From: Cryomorphaceae bacterium
GTDB lineage: Bacteria > Bacteroidota > Bacteroidia > Flavobacteriales_D > Sanyastnellaceae
Length of the DNA: 64,000 nt
Direction of reading: 5' to 3'
NCBI GenBank assembly: GCA_016124575.1
Contig: WGNM01000022.1
Coordinates: 1 to 64,000, forward strand
In this document: one piece after another, positions 1 through 9,623 of the stretch
Position numbering within the stretch: the first letter of the stretch is position 1
How the letters are laid out: every line of letters starts with the position of its first letter
The notes under the pieces: model-generated
Told to the model about the DNA's origin: nothing
Seen by the model: only the letters and a program-made list of their open reading frames with translations
Database searches by the model: none
Translations under genes and position numbers: made by a program

Positions 1-17
1 GACTTGTTTTTACACAT

Positions 18-57
18 GGTTCTAGCTTATGTTGCCTCAAACATAAGTGCTAGAAAC
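18..57. other. Inverted repeat, possible hairpin
   Basis: Arms at 18-33 and 39-57 are nearly complementary (gttctagc...ttatgtt against aacataa..gctagaa) around a short loop. No T-tract follows on either strand, so a terminator is not well supported. It may be the end of an upstream element outside the window. Apart from this, nothing recognisable is seen in bases 1-191. Confidence 0.3.
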
Positions 58-191
58 ATGCCTCCGACAATGACTTTGTGTGTGTAGCTTTAAATTTTGT
101 AGATGCAAATATTCTGTATGGCAGCTTTGCGGATAATCAAAGCCATTCAATAAATCATACTTATTTGCGTTATGCTCCTAAACCAAGCCCT

Positions 192-482
192 ATGCTATCA
201 ATCACAACTCCGCTTACATCTCATATCAAAACATTTGCTTTGGCAGCTGTTGTGCTGACTAGCGTGCTATTTACTATTGATGAAGGACAAATCTCATTGC
301 TTTGGATGGTATCACCAGCACATTGGTTTGTCTTTACCATTTATGCCGCTGTCATTTTTCTTAGTCAATGGAGTATTCAACAAATTGCAGCACTCCTACT
401 TGAAAATCCTCCACGTCCGCTGCTTAGCGTCGCACTAGGGTCAGGACTGGGATTGACTGTTCTATGGCAGATGCTCTCTTGA
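192..482 (+). CDS. Small hypothetical membrane protein
   Basis: I do not recognise this family. The frame is open from 78, but the ATG at 192 (MLSITTPLTS) is a better start because the residues before it look non-coding in character. The 96-residue product has three hydrophobic stretches, about residues 14-28, 44-60 and 76-95, so it is probably an inner-membrane protein. It stands alone on the plus strand and converges on the T9SS cargo gene downstream. It could be spurious, but the hydrophobic pattern argues for a real gene. Confidence 0.45.
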   Translation: MLSITTPLTSHIKTFALAAVVLTSVLFTIDEGQISLLWMVSPAHWFVFTIYAAVIFLSQWSIQQIAALLLENPPRPLLSVALGSGLGLTVLWQMLS

Positions 483-556
483 ACCAATCGCGATAAAGCT
501 CTAAAATCAGAATGGATTAAGATGTATCAAAAACATTTTTCCCCGGTGGGAAGTGT

Positions 557-1517
557 TTATTCTTTGATAAATTTTCGAAAGAAATCTCTTTGATTCGACA
601 ACTTCAATCTCAAAGTGTAAACCCCTGATGGTAAATCACCAACAAAAATCTCAGCATTGAATTGACGTTTCAACTCTCCGCTCTGTACCTGCTTTCCCTG
701 TTGGTCCAAAATGTCATACCCTTCCATAAGTTTTACCTCATCTAAGGTTATGCTCAATATGTCAAAAGTCGGATTTGGAAACAATACAATGGTAGGTTCG
801 AACTCTTCACCTGTGGAACTTCCAAAATTATGACTTCTTATCCGAATATTGTCTATCATCCAACCCTCTTGGGACTCAGCTAAGGTGTCGGAAATAAAAT
901 TGAAACGCAAGGTAATATCCTCGAAACAAAATTGTGGAAAATGCATTGAGTTCACAGGTAAAAAATACCAACCAAAGTGACAATTTCTCCAGTCTGAATG
1001 TCCAGAAAAACCTCTTTCACCGTTAAAGAGTGTATCAGAAGATCCGTAAAGCGTTCCAAATTCAACGAAATCTGCCGGATATCCTGCGAATCCACATGCA
1101 TTAAAATCAAGGATGTTTATCCAAGACTCACCTCCATCTATTGAAGCAGTTATGTACCCCCCGTCCCTAAGTGTATCAGTGTCAATCTTATGCCGAAAGG
1201 TGATGAAAAAATTATAGCCTAATACATCAAAATCCGTTTGTGAAAAATTCAAATCAAAATGCGAGTAATTATTAACTGGATAAAATTCAATTGAATCAGT
1301 TAAAATCGCATTGTCAGGTGAATAAGAGGATTCAAAAAATGTTTTTTGTGGTGTTGCTATTTGCCAAAGGTTTCCGTCGTACTCTGGAATTGTTACATAG
1401 GGTGAAGGTGACTCAAAATATATACTATCCAAAGGATTCCAATCATCACCCTCAACTTCAAAAACTTGCCCAAAGGCTAACACTGGGAAAAAGAGAAAAA
1501 GTAAAAACCAATCTCAT
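557..1517 (-). CDS. T9SS type A cargo protein, frameshift in signal peptide
   Basis: This is a secreted or cell-surface protein of about 319 residues. The C-terminal ~80 residues form a type A T9SS sorting domain (FPNPTFDILSITL start, GVYTLRL, final RKFIKE). The middle resembles a jelly-roll/MAM-like binding module (SIDGGESW, WMIDNIRI). The main frame opens only at a GTG at 1483, which leaves just the end of a signal peptide (VLAFGQ). An ATG at 1517 opens a hydrophobic leader (MRLVFTFSLF) in the adjacent frame. Removing one base from the T-rich run between 1486 and 1508 joins the two into a plausible signal peptide. Either the allele is off, or the homopolymer was misread. The binding function is unknown. 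Confidence 0.7.
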
Positions 1518-1590
1518 AGCTGATAATTTTAGAATGTCAGTTATAAAACTACTGTTTAAATTGTGAATTCCAAAATTATAATACTATCAA

Positions 1591-4500
1591 TCAACGAATC
1601 AAGACAATATGTCCTCGCAGCTCTTTGGATAAAAGTCCGTTCTCACCTCGCACCGCTGAATACGTGATTAGGTAGTTATATACCCCATCTTTGGCATAAT
1701 AATCACCGCCATTTACGTTTCCTATCCAGTATTCGGCAGCGTCTGCACTGCGAAAAACGACATTGCCATCTCTATCAAAAATGATCACGGAAAACGATGA
1801 TAATTCACCGTCATACTCGACATTCCAGACATCATTTAAACCATCGTTATCGGGTGTAAAGGCATTGGGTGCGTAAAGGGTAGGTTCCGGACAAGATTCA
1901 ACGATGGTGATTTCATCTGTTGTGATACAGCCCTCAGCACTGGTTGCTGAGACTTGATAGGTACCTGACTGGTTGATGGTAAGAACAGCATCTTGAATAT
2001 CATTTTGCCACAGTACAGCACCGTTTGAAATGGCAGTCAAGAGGTAGCCACCTGCAGGCAACTCGGTGCTACAGAAATCTCCTTCAATCATGATCTCAAG
2101 CTGAGGTGCAAGCTGCTCAGCGATTACAAAATCATACGTCTGCTCGCAATCGAACTGACTCATTATCAGCGTATAATTTCCCGGCTCCGATATCTCTATG
2201 GTTGCTGTTTCTTCGTTGTTCGACCATTGAAAATCAAATCCAAAATCAACCTCTGGGGCAAGTATGACTGATGAGCCTTCGCAAAATTCGCTATCTAGGT
2301 CGAGAACAGGGAAATTGACCTCAAAAATCTCGATTGAATCTACACCCACGCAACCGAATGCATCGCTCACCGTTACTGAGTAAATTCCGGCTTCGCCGAC
2401 CGTTATCTGATTGGTCGTTTCACCTGTTCCCCAGAATATGTCGCCTTCACTCACTACCGCTGTCAGTATCGTTGGCTCGCCTTCACAGATGGCCCCAGCG
2501 GAAAGCAATTCTATATCGATTGGTAAACTGAAAACAATATCCACAGAATCTCTTGAAGCACAATTGTTTGCATCGATAACTTCAGCCCATACAGTTATTG
2601 TTCCTTCTCCAAAATAGGTGGCTGATTGATCTGTTTCACCGTTGCTCCATAAATAATTGTCGCTCACAACATCCGCTGAAAGCGAAATCGACTCTCCACA
2701 CAAGCGAAGGTATCGCCCAAAATCTCAAAATTAATAGGCGTCAAGGTCTGAATTTCAATTTCGCTAGTAACTGAACAACCCGCTGAATCAGAGACTTGAA
2801 GACTGTAAGTACCTGATGCAGTAACCGTTACATCTTCTGTATTTGCTCCCGTGCTCCAGAGATTTGTAAACCCTTGCAGTGGGTTGTCGAGCAATATTTC
2901 ACCTCCCTCACAAAATGGACCTTCTGCAAAAATCTCAAACGCTGCAGGAAGGTTGTAAATGACTTGTATGGAGTCAGTCAACTGACATCCACCAACTCCC
3001 GATAACGAATAGTAGAATGTCTCATTTACATCATTGCTGAAGATAGGCGATTGTGGATTTGAAGCCTCTAAATTTACCGATGGCGTCCACACAATTTCGC
3101 TAAAACTGCCCGTGATAGTCGCTTGGGTATTGCCCCCAGGGCAAATGGATACAATATCAGTAGCATTGTATTCAAGGTCTTGCGTGATGATGGTGATGGT
3201 ATCTGAAACACTGCATCCGCCGTTGCCTGGGACAAACATTGTAACGATCAAATCGCCATTGAAATTGGGCACTGTTATGGTTGGAAAAGCCGTAAACGCA
3301 TTGTTCAACACTTGTGGATTGCTCCACTGAATAGCATTGAACGCAGAGTTGATTACCTCGTATTCTATCACAAAACCTTCCGACTCGCAGATGACGGTAT
3401 CACTTGGTAAATTGAACTCAGCAAAAAGGGCACTGAGATTTTGAGTGTCGGTATAAACGCAGCCCGTTGTTGTATTTGTAGCAATTACTTGGACTGCCGT
3501 AAACGTCCCTCCTGCCGGTGAAGCATTTACAATTTGCGTATTTGTATTATCTAAAATGCCTGCCGGCGACCATTCGAAAATGTAATCGGACGGGTTACCC
3601 TCAACCACAACTTCCAATTGATGTGGCTCCGAACACACGGTTTGATTTGTTGGTGTTATCTGGATTGCCGAATTAGAAATCAATGAAATGGTGGTGGTTG
3701 CAGAGATGCTGCAACCAGCAGGACTGGTAACGGTAACAGTGAAATCGGTGTCTTGGGGTGGGGTGGCTACGACATTCGGACCCGTTGAAACATTCAAAAA
3801 TTGTGCGTTGTCCCACGTATAGGTGTAAAAACCTGGCTCTGAAACTTGCGCTGAGAGTGGCACTGGCGAAGGCTCACAAATGGGTTGCGGAAGATTGAGT
3901 GAAACTTCGAAAGCAGGATGAACCTCAACAAATACAGAATCACTGTAGATGCAGCCGTTGATATCCGTTTCTACAAAAAAGTAGATATCCTCCGTTGGCG
4001 CGCTTGTCGTGGTTGCGATTGAAGGGTCAAGTATGGCTGCATCTGAACTCCAGGCGAAGCCACTTGCGTTTGGCTGAAATGAGCTGAAAACAATATTGTC
4101 TAACCACCAAACATCTTCGTTTGCGCCCGAAAAAACCGGTTGTATCCAGCGGAGCCGTGTAGAGGCTGTTTCGGCAGCTTCAGGTAAAATAACTTCTACA
4201 GATTGCAATGCTGGGTATAGATTTTCGAAAAGGGTTATCAAAGTCGTCCAACTTGCTCCACCATTCGTAGAATACTGCAAAATCACATCTTCTCCGGTCT
4301 CGGCGCCATCGCATCCATTCATACCGTTGCTGATATGAATTGAAAACGTAACTCCACCTCCTTGCGAAAAGTCGAAATCAGTGCTCTCCAAAAATCGGGT
4401 GTTGCCTGTAAAAGCCAACGAGGAGCTATTTACATTCCCGCAAACACTTCCAAACTGTGTTCCTTCAGCATCCGCCCACAGAATCGCTGTTAGTGCATTC

Positions 4501-6416
4501 CAGTTGAAAAACTCAGTACCCATATTGAACCCCGTGAATACTTCTAACTCCACGGTTTGTCCTTCACAAATGGAAGCCAAACTTGCCGTAGCTTCAATAA
4601 GTGCAACATCATTGTTAACCACAGTTACCAGTACACTATCGGTACCAACTGCACACCCCGAAAAAGTCGAAACATCGAGATAGTAGGTACCGCTCTGCGC
4701 TGGATTGATTGCGCCTGTTTGTTGATCTCCCGATGTAAATGCATCTGCAGCGGTCCATTGATAAACGTATGAAGACCCAGATGGGGATACGGAAGATTCC
4801 AAATTATACTCTTCAAACAGACAAAGATTGATTACCTCATCGATGATATTGACAGAAAGGGGGGCTGGTGATTCAACGGAGTAGAATTCCTGCACCGGAC
4901 AGCCAGAAAGAAAGTTGTTTCCATTCAGGATGTAGATTTGGTTTGCTATTGGGGGATCAATAACGAAGGTTGGACCATTAAAAATTGGATTGTCAGGATC
5001 TTCCAAAGTCGACCACCATGTGCTTGTATAATCAGCCGAAGCTTCCAAAATCACCTGATTTTCGGTACAAAAAGCGTCTATAATTTCTACTGGAGGTTCA
5101 GACTTTATGGCACCTGTGCTGTATAAATAGCTCTCAGCATCTCCAATACCATAGACATTTGCTATAAATCCTTGACTGCACTGCAGTTGATGGCTTCCCT
5201 CCGGTATCTCAATGTCGGCAAAAGAGAACGCAGCATTGCCATTGAACACTTCAAACACTTGCGAATCAATCGTTATTCCATCGAGCACAGCCCCATCTGT
5301 TGCACCTGTTGGCACGATAATTTGCAAATGATGGTCGGTGATTATTGGAGATTCGATGGTCGTAAAAGTTACCTGCGTCATGGTTTGTTGCACTGCATTT
5401 ACCGACATCATCGACGGGTCGCCTGAGATGGTGCATCCGCCACCTTCCATGTATTGAATTACGCCAATTGGCTGATTGGCTGACAAGTACAAAGCATCAG
5501 CATTTGAATTTACTTCTTGCACTTGACCCGCGTTCAAATTAAACGTCGGAACTCCGTTTACCGATACTACTGTTCCATTTTCAGTAGCTGTAATTTTGTA
5601 AGTATAGCTCGAGATCCATGTATCGAAGCCGACAAGAAAATATTCAGTACCCCATATTGAGCTAGGGGTTACTTGGTCGAATATGTGGTCGCAGGGAGAG
5701 CAGAGGGCGGGGACAAAAGAACATTCTGAGCCACCAAAAACAGCAAAAGGACGACAATCACCGCTTTCTTCGGTTCCCGATATCAACGTTCCTGATATAT
5801 CTTCTGTTTCATTCGCCTTTAAGAGAAGCGTTTCACCTTGGTCCATTTGAACGGTAAACAGCACACCAGCGTTGAAGCCGCCGAGTAAATCGCAAGCGGG
5901 TATAATGTTCAGTTCCGTGCCGTTTTCTGTCGCTACCACCAGAAGTTCAGAACGAAGCGTGTCGACGAAATTGCTCTGTCCTTCGTACCCATGAACAAAA
6001 TAAGAATTATCAAGAAACGGTTTGGGTAGTATTCGCGTAGCATCGGCACTGTTATTCACATGGTTCATGGCGAATACATTGACGGGGCTGGAGGAAGTCA
6101 GATGCACCCCCCTGTTTTCAACCAAGCCACTTATATTGTTGTTTGCAATGGCCGGGATTTCAATGGCTGTCGTTTGACCGACCACCGTATTAAACGCTTG
6201 AGACCATCCCAAAAGTGGTATTTCTACAATTCCACTTGCCGATTGCTCCGAACTTATAAAAACCGTGAACTCAGCTTCTGAACCAGCGATGTAGTTGTTC
6301 ATGAATCCGAACCAGAAATCTGTTCCTGAGGTCGTTAATCCTGTTTGAGCAACCATGCTGGTATTCAAGATCAACAGCAGACACAACTGCACAAACACGC
6401 CACACTTCTCTTTCAA
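1591..6416 (-). CDS. Giant T9SS type B adhesin-like protein, interrupted by frameshift
   Basis: The restored product would be about 1607 residues. It has an N-terminal signal peptide (MKEKCGVFVQL...MVAQ) and a region of about 400 residues resembling the IgGFc-binding N-terminal domain found in Bacteroidota surface proteins (SGTDFWFGFMNN, ENRGVHLTSSSPVNVFA). Many Ig/PKD-like repeats follow, with a recurring pattern of CEG...L...W.TG...Y.V..., and then a type B (gliding-motility-associated) C-terminal sorting domain (YAPNAFTPDNDGLNDVW, final IVLIR). The frame breaks near 2690-2705. The upstream frame ends soon after FACVES, at 2664; the downstream frame resumes at CGESISLSADV from about 2703. 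Both parts are otherwise continuous, so this is one gene with a two-base gain or one-base loss at a short TG repeat. The likely role is surface adhesion; the substrate is unknown. Confidence 0.8.
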
Positions 6417-6537
6417 ACCACTAAAAATTAACCTTGCATGGGTCGAAGAACCATTCTTCTAAACAACAGAACAAGTTAAAGGATGAAAAAGTTGCTTGCG
6501 ATAACTTATTGGTAACATCAACTCACCCCGGCGGCTT

Positions 6538-6591
6538 CGACAGGCTCAGCCACCGTCGACAAGCTCAGCCACCGTCAACAAGCTCAGCCAC
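6538..6591. repeat. Three tandem 19-bp units
   Basis: Units of cgacaagctcagccaccgt, with single-base variants, begin at 6538, 6557 and 6576; the last is incomplete. The stretch lies in the 266-bp gap between two divergently read-through T9SS cargo genes and is GC-rich compared with its surroundings. Similar cgacaagctcagcc motifs occur as dispersed intergenic repeats in other Bacteroidota genomes, by my recollection. Confidence 0.75.
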
Positions 6592-6592
6592 A

Positions 6593-6667
6593 TTATTTAT
6601 TTGGCTGATGCAAACCCCGCAGGGGTTAAGTTCCTCGCGTTATTTATTTGGTTAATGTAAACCCCGC
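6593..6667. repeat. Pair of 28-bp imperfect direct repeats
   Basis: The motif ttatttatttgg..atg.aaaccccgc occurs at 6593-6620 and again at 6640-6667 with three differences. Directly after each copy lies aggggtt or ggga, giving ccccgc-aggggt-like small palindromes. No gene is seen here. Together with the 19-bp units just upstream it makes the whole 6417-6682 gap repeat-derived. Confidence 0.7.
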
Positions 6668-6682
6668 GGGACGACATGATAC

Positions 6683-8254
6683 CTAGCCGCCGCCAGAGCC
6701 CAAAACCACCTTCTCACTCACCACCCCCTCATCGCTTTCAAAGCTGAGTACGTAAAGCCCACGGGGGTAGTGCGATACCACATGCATATAGGTGGTAGGA
6801 TTTTCTGGTGTTATGGTTATGACATTGCCTTCGTACACGCGTTGTCCGGCGGCGTTGGTGAAGACAAACCGCCCTTTTACCACCTTGTTGCTTTCAAGGT
6901 ACATGTTCATGATGTCTGTAGCGGGGTTGGGGTAGGTTTTAAAGCCCACCTGCATGTCTTGCTCTACCACCCCTACGTGGCAACCCGGTACAAGGCAGCC
7001 GTATTCATCTACTTTTACCACCCACGTGTCTTGGCTGGGGTAATCGTCGTTTAGTTGCACATCGCCACAGGCTATAAAACCACCGTCAGGGGTTTGAATA
7101 AAGTCCCAAAAGTAACCACCAGTCCATTGTTCTTCATCCCAAATAAACCGTCGCAGCCATAGGCTATCGCCGTCTGCAGTAACCTTCGCAAGCACACCGG
7201 CATTGGGATAAGCCACAATCTCTCCGTTTTCATACACGGGTGCACGGTCACGTGCAGCAAAAACAAGCGAATGATCTTCCAGCTCTATCGGTTTAATAAA
7301 TGAAACGTTCCCACTTCGCATGGATTGATAAACCCTGTCCCAAATAACCGTTCCATCTTCAATGCTTATTTTGCACGCGTATCCTCGTTTTGATTGGGTG
7401 CTTGTTGGAATCGAAATCAACGAGCAAAACACCAAATTCCCATCGTAGGTTTCCGTTAAATAGGCGTCGAACTCGCTGTTTACATCGCCGTAATACTCGC
7501 GCCATTGCTCGTTGCCCGCTGCATCGGTTTTAATGACGAAGATGTCGTAGGGTACATAGTTTTGGTTTAAGTATTGCACATTGCCCCCAATGGCATAACC
7601 GCCGTCAGAGGTTTGTATTACGCTTCGGGCACTCATGGCTTTTAGTTGCCCTGTGTATTTCTGAATCCACTCTACCTCGTTTGCTGTATCGTACTTCAGC
7701 AAGTAGGCGCACTGGACATAGGTATTCGCTTCAGGAAAATCGGTGGTGTAACCCGCAATGGCACTACCGCCATCGTTGGTAAAAATGCCTTGGTAGCCTG
7801 CATATATTTTACCCGGAACGCCATAGGTTCTGGTAAACAAAGTATCACCAAATTCATTATAACGCAGTAGCATTGCATAGTTACCTGGCACAATGGGGTC
7901 ATAATTCCCAGCCTGCAAATACTCCCCTTGCTCATTACGATCACCACTATTGGCCCACCCAATAGAGTAATACACCATGGTATCCAAATACGCAGTTTCA
8001 CCTTGCACTTCACCGTTTTCATCAATCATCAAAAATCCCATTCGCCAGTTGTCGTAAATAGGAGGTGTCCCCACACGGCTCACAATGTAGCCGGTGGGGG
8101 TCAACTCCAAATTATACGATTGCTCTCCTAACTGGTCTCCGCCCCAATCAAAACGCTTGTTAAAGGTAACCTGAGCAGGGGACAGCAACGGAAAAACAAA
8201 AATTGAACTAATGCACAACAGTAAACTTCTCAGTAGCCACTTTAACTTCATCAT
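6683..8254 (-). CDS. Secreted T9SS type A cargo, delta-60-like repeats
   Basis: This 523-residue protein has a clear signal peptide (MMKLKWLLRSLLLCISSIFVFPLLSPAQ). It has repeated blocks of the form DGGYAIGG...D.FVIKTDA.GNEQW, seen near residues 155-180, 205-245 and 375-415. These resemble the bacterial delta-60/beta-propeller-like repeats common in Bacteroidota secreted proteins. The C-terminal ~75 residues are a type A T9SS sorting domain (YPNPATDIMNMYLE, GLYVLSFES). An MMK start at 8254 or 8251 fits the signal peptide. Its 5' end overlaps the 3' end of the neighbouring headless sorting-domain fragment by 47 bp. The ligand or activity cannot be told from the sequence. Confidence 0.8.
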   Translation of the reverse strand: MMKLKWLLRSLLLCISSIFVFPLLSPAQVTFNKRFDWGGDQLGEQSYNLELTPTGYIVSRVGTPPIYDNWRMGFLMIDENGEVQGETAYLDTMVYYSIGWANSGDRNEQGEYLQAGNYDPIVPGNYAMLLRYNEFGDTLFTRTYGVPGKIYAGYQGIFTNDGGSAIAGYTTDFPEANTYVQCAYLLKYDTANEVEWIQKYTGQLKAMSARSVIQTSDGGYAIGGNVQYLNQNYVPYDIFVIKTDAAGNEQWREYYGDVNSEFDAYLTETYDGNLVFCSLISIPTSTQSKRGYACKISIEDGTVIWDRVYQSMRSGNVSFIKPIELEDHSLVFAARDRAPVYENGEIVAYPNAGVLAKVTADGDSLWLRRFIWDEEQWTGGYFWDFIQTPDGGFIACGDVQLNDDYPSQDTWVVKVDEYGCLVPGCHVGVVEQDMQVGFKTYPNPATDIMNMYLESNKVVKGRFVFTNAAGQRVYEGNVITITPENPTTYMHVVSHYPRGLYVLSFESDEGVVSEKVVLGSGGG

Positions 8255-8639
8255 AATACAAATTACATAAATAAACTCCTGATGCCAAATGCTTGATATT
8301 GAACTCCACCAACCCTCGTGAACTTAATGCGTTGAGGTTAGCTATTGGTTGTCCTTGCGCATTGATCACCTCTAAGGTTACACGTTCAGCACCATCGGGC
8401 ACATGGGCGGTGATGTACACCACTTCGTTGGCTGGGTTTGGATAAAAGTTCAGCACATGAATGGTTGTTGGTAGCGCTTGTTCTTTGCGTGAACGCAAAC
8501 CAACTGGAAAGCGGAACTCAACTTCTAAGAATTGTGATTTCTGGCAAATCCGATTTTTGAGGAAAATTCTTCGTTGTTTTTTTCTACTTCCAGAGACTAC
8601 GAATTCCACTATTTCGTTGACCTTTTTTATTAACAGCAT
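8208..8639 (-). pseudogene. Orphan T9SS sorting domain (gene remnant)
   Basis: The last ~85 codons encode a complete-looking type A T9SS sorting domain (LNFYPNPANEVVYI ... SGVYLCNLYYDEVKVATEKFTVVH). There is no signal peptide and no passenger domain before it. The frame stays open up to 8786, but the extra residues are basic and low-complexity and overlap the upstream gene, so I take 8639 (MLLIKK) as an upper bound. A sorting domain without Sec signal cannot be exported. This is therefore most simply the tail of a larger cargo gene whose 5' part was lost, perhaps when the module at 8719-9623 arrived. Confidence 0.6.
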
Positions 8640-8718
8640 GATCAGTATGGTAGTTCTATGATTGTAGAGTAATCTTTTTATCTTTATTCCAATTAAATCG
8701 ATGAAGAAACACATCAGC

Positions 8719-9177
8719 TTAAAAATCCTTGTACGATTCCATAAAGAAATTAAAATAATCTTTAATTTCTTCGATCTCGTTTTCATTAAGAGTCTTCAGT
8801 TTTTCACGAATAAGCTTGATCAAATTGATCTTTTCTTCTGATTTATCTTCATTTGTATCGTACCAAAGATATAAAGCTGCGGTTCCAATACTATTCGCAT
8901 GTAGGTGATCCAAGTTCTCGGTGACGAAAAGAACGGCTTCATCATTATCAATCTCAAAAAGAGTCCCCAAAGCTATATCCTCGAACACTGGTAAACCAGC
9001 AAATTCATTCAGAATTTCATAGCAGTACATCTTCACGTTAGGGTGTTTTCTATGCAGTAGTTCGCCTAGAACGAAATATACATTTTCATCCAAATCAAGT
9101 CCCTCTTCCCAAATTGCAACCAGGGTTTCGTTGGAGTATTCGCTATAATTGTTTGTCATGGTCTTTGTTATTTCCAA
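8719..9177 (-). CDS. Putative immunity-type helical protein
   Basis: This 152-residue acidic protein (ATG at 9177, or 9159 for MTNNYSEYSN) is predicted almost wholly alpha-helical, with a HEAT-like character. Its hydrophobic residues repeat every 3-4 positions (LGELLHRKHPNVKMYCYEIL; EAVLFVTENL). It overlaps the stop of the preceding gene by 10 bp and is clearly AT-rich compared with genes to the right. A small acidic gene directly following a basic toxin-tail-like gene is the usual arrangement of a polymorphic-toxin immunity gene. I recognise no specific immunity family with confidence, so the role is inferred from context. Confidence 0.55.
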   Translation of the reverse strand: MEITKTMTNNYSEYSNETLVAIWEEGLDLDENVYFVLGELLHRKHPNVKMYCYEILNEFAGLPVFEDIALGTLFEIDNDEAVLFVTENLDHLHANSIGTAALYLWYDTNEDKSEEKINLIKLIREKLKTLNENEIEEIKDYFNFFMESYKDF

Positions 9178-9623
9178 ATGTGAATAGTTGATAAATATAT
9201 CTTTCCGTCTTCCATTATTCTGAACGCCATTATAATTGTTGCTCTTCCTTTGGGCCCCTTAATATAAGTTGTGTAAATAGTACCTGGATTAATTCTTCCA
9301 GCATTCTTATTGATGTAAGCTAATACAAAATCGAATAATTTCCTATTGCCTGTTAGGTCGTCAAGTATGCCAATCTCTATAAGGGCTTTTTCACTTCTTA
9401 AAGATTTTTTTGCATTATTTATAAGTCTTTTAACTTCTTCGAGTCTTTTGATTTTACTAGGCTGTTGGCTAAATGCTTTTTGAGAATTTTTGCGAAGTTT
9501 TACTAACTCAGTCAATTCTTTATTCAGCTGGACTAAAGTACTCACGCCTCTGGTTTTTCCTCTGCAGTAGAGCACTACTTTACCTAGCGCCACCTGCCCT
9601 TTGCCAAAGGTAAAACAGATCAC
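9168..9623 (-). CDS. Putative orphan toxin C-terminal domain
   Basis: This is a 151-residue basic protein without signal peptide, membrane segment or delivery domain. Its start is a GTG at 9623, which lies exactly where an ssrA-derived repeat begins, so the natural N-terminus may be lost. Residues ~28-80 are a lysine-rich coiled helix (LNKELTELVKLRKNSQKAF). The C-terminal part (YIKGPKGRATIIMAFR ... IYLSTIHIW) reads like a compact beta-rich catalytic or RNA-binding fold, as in nuclease tails of contact-dependent or Rhs toxins. The following gene overlaps by 10 bp. Base composition is low in GC (about 28% in 9361-9420), which suggests acquisition. The family is not identified. Confidence 0.5.
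   Translation of the reverse strand: MICFTFGKGQVALGKVVLYCRGKTRGVSTLVQLNKELTELVKLRKNSQKAFSQQPSKIKRLEEVKRLINNAKKSLRSEKALIEIGILDDLTGNRKLFDFVLAYINKNAGRINPGTIYTTYIKGPKGRATIIMAFRIMEDGKIYLSTIHIWK

Noticed and set aside
6538-6591. 19-bp tandem units as a mini CRISPR
   Set aside because: Units are directly adjacent with no spacers.
7696-8025. Antisense-frame open frames within the T9SS cargo genes (for example 7696-8025)
   Set aside because: They are shadows of strongly supported genes in the other frame, with no domain or start context.
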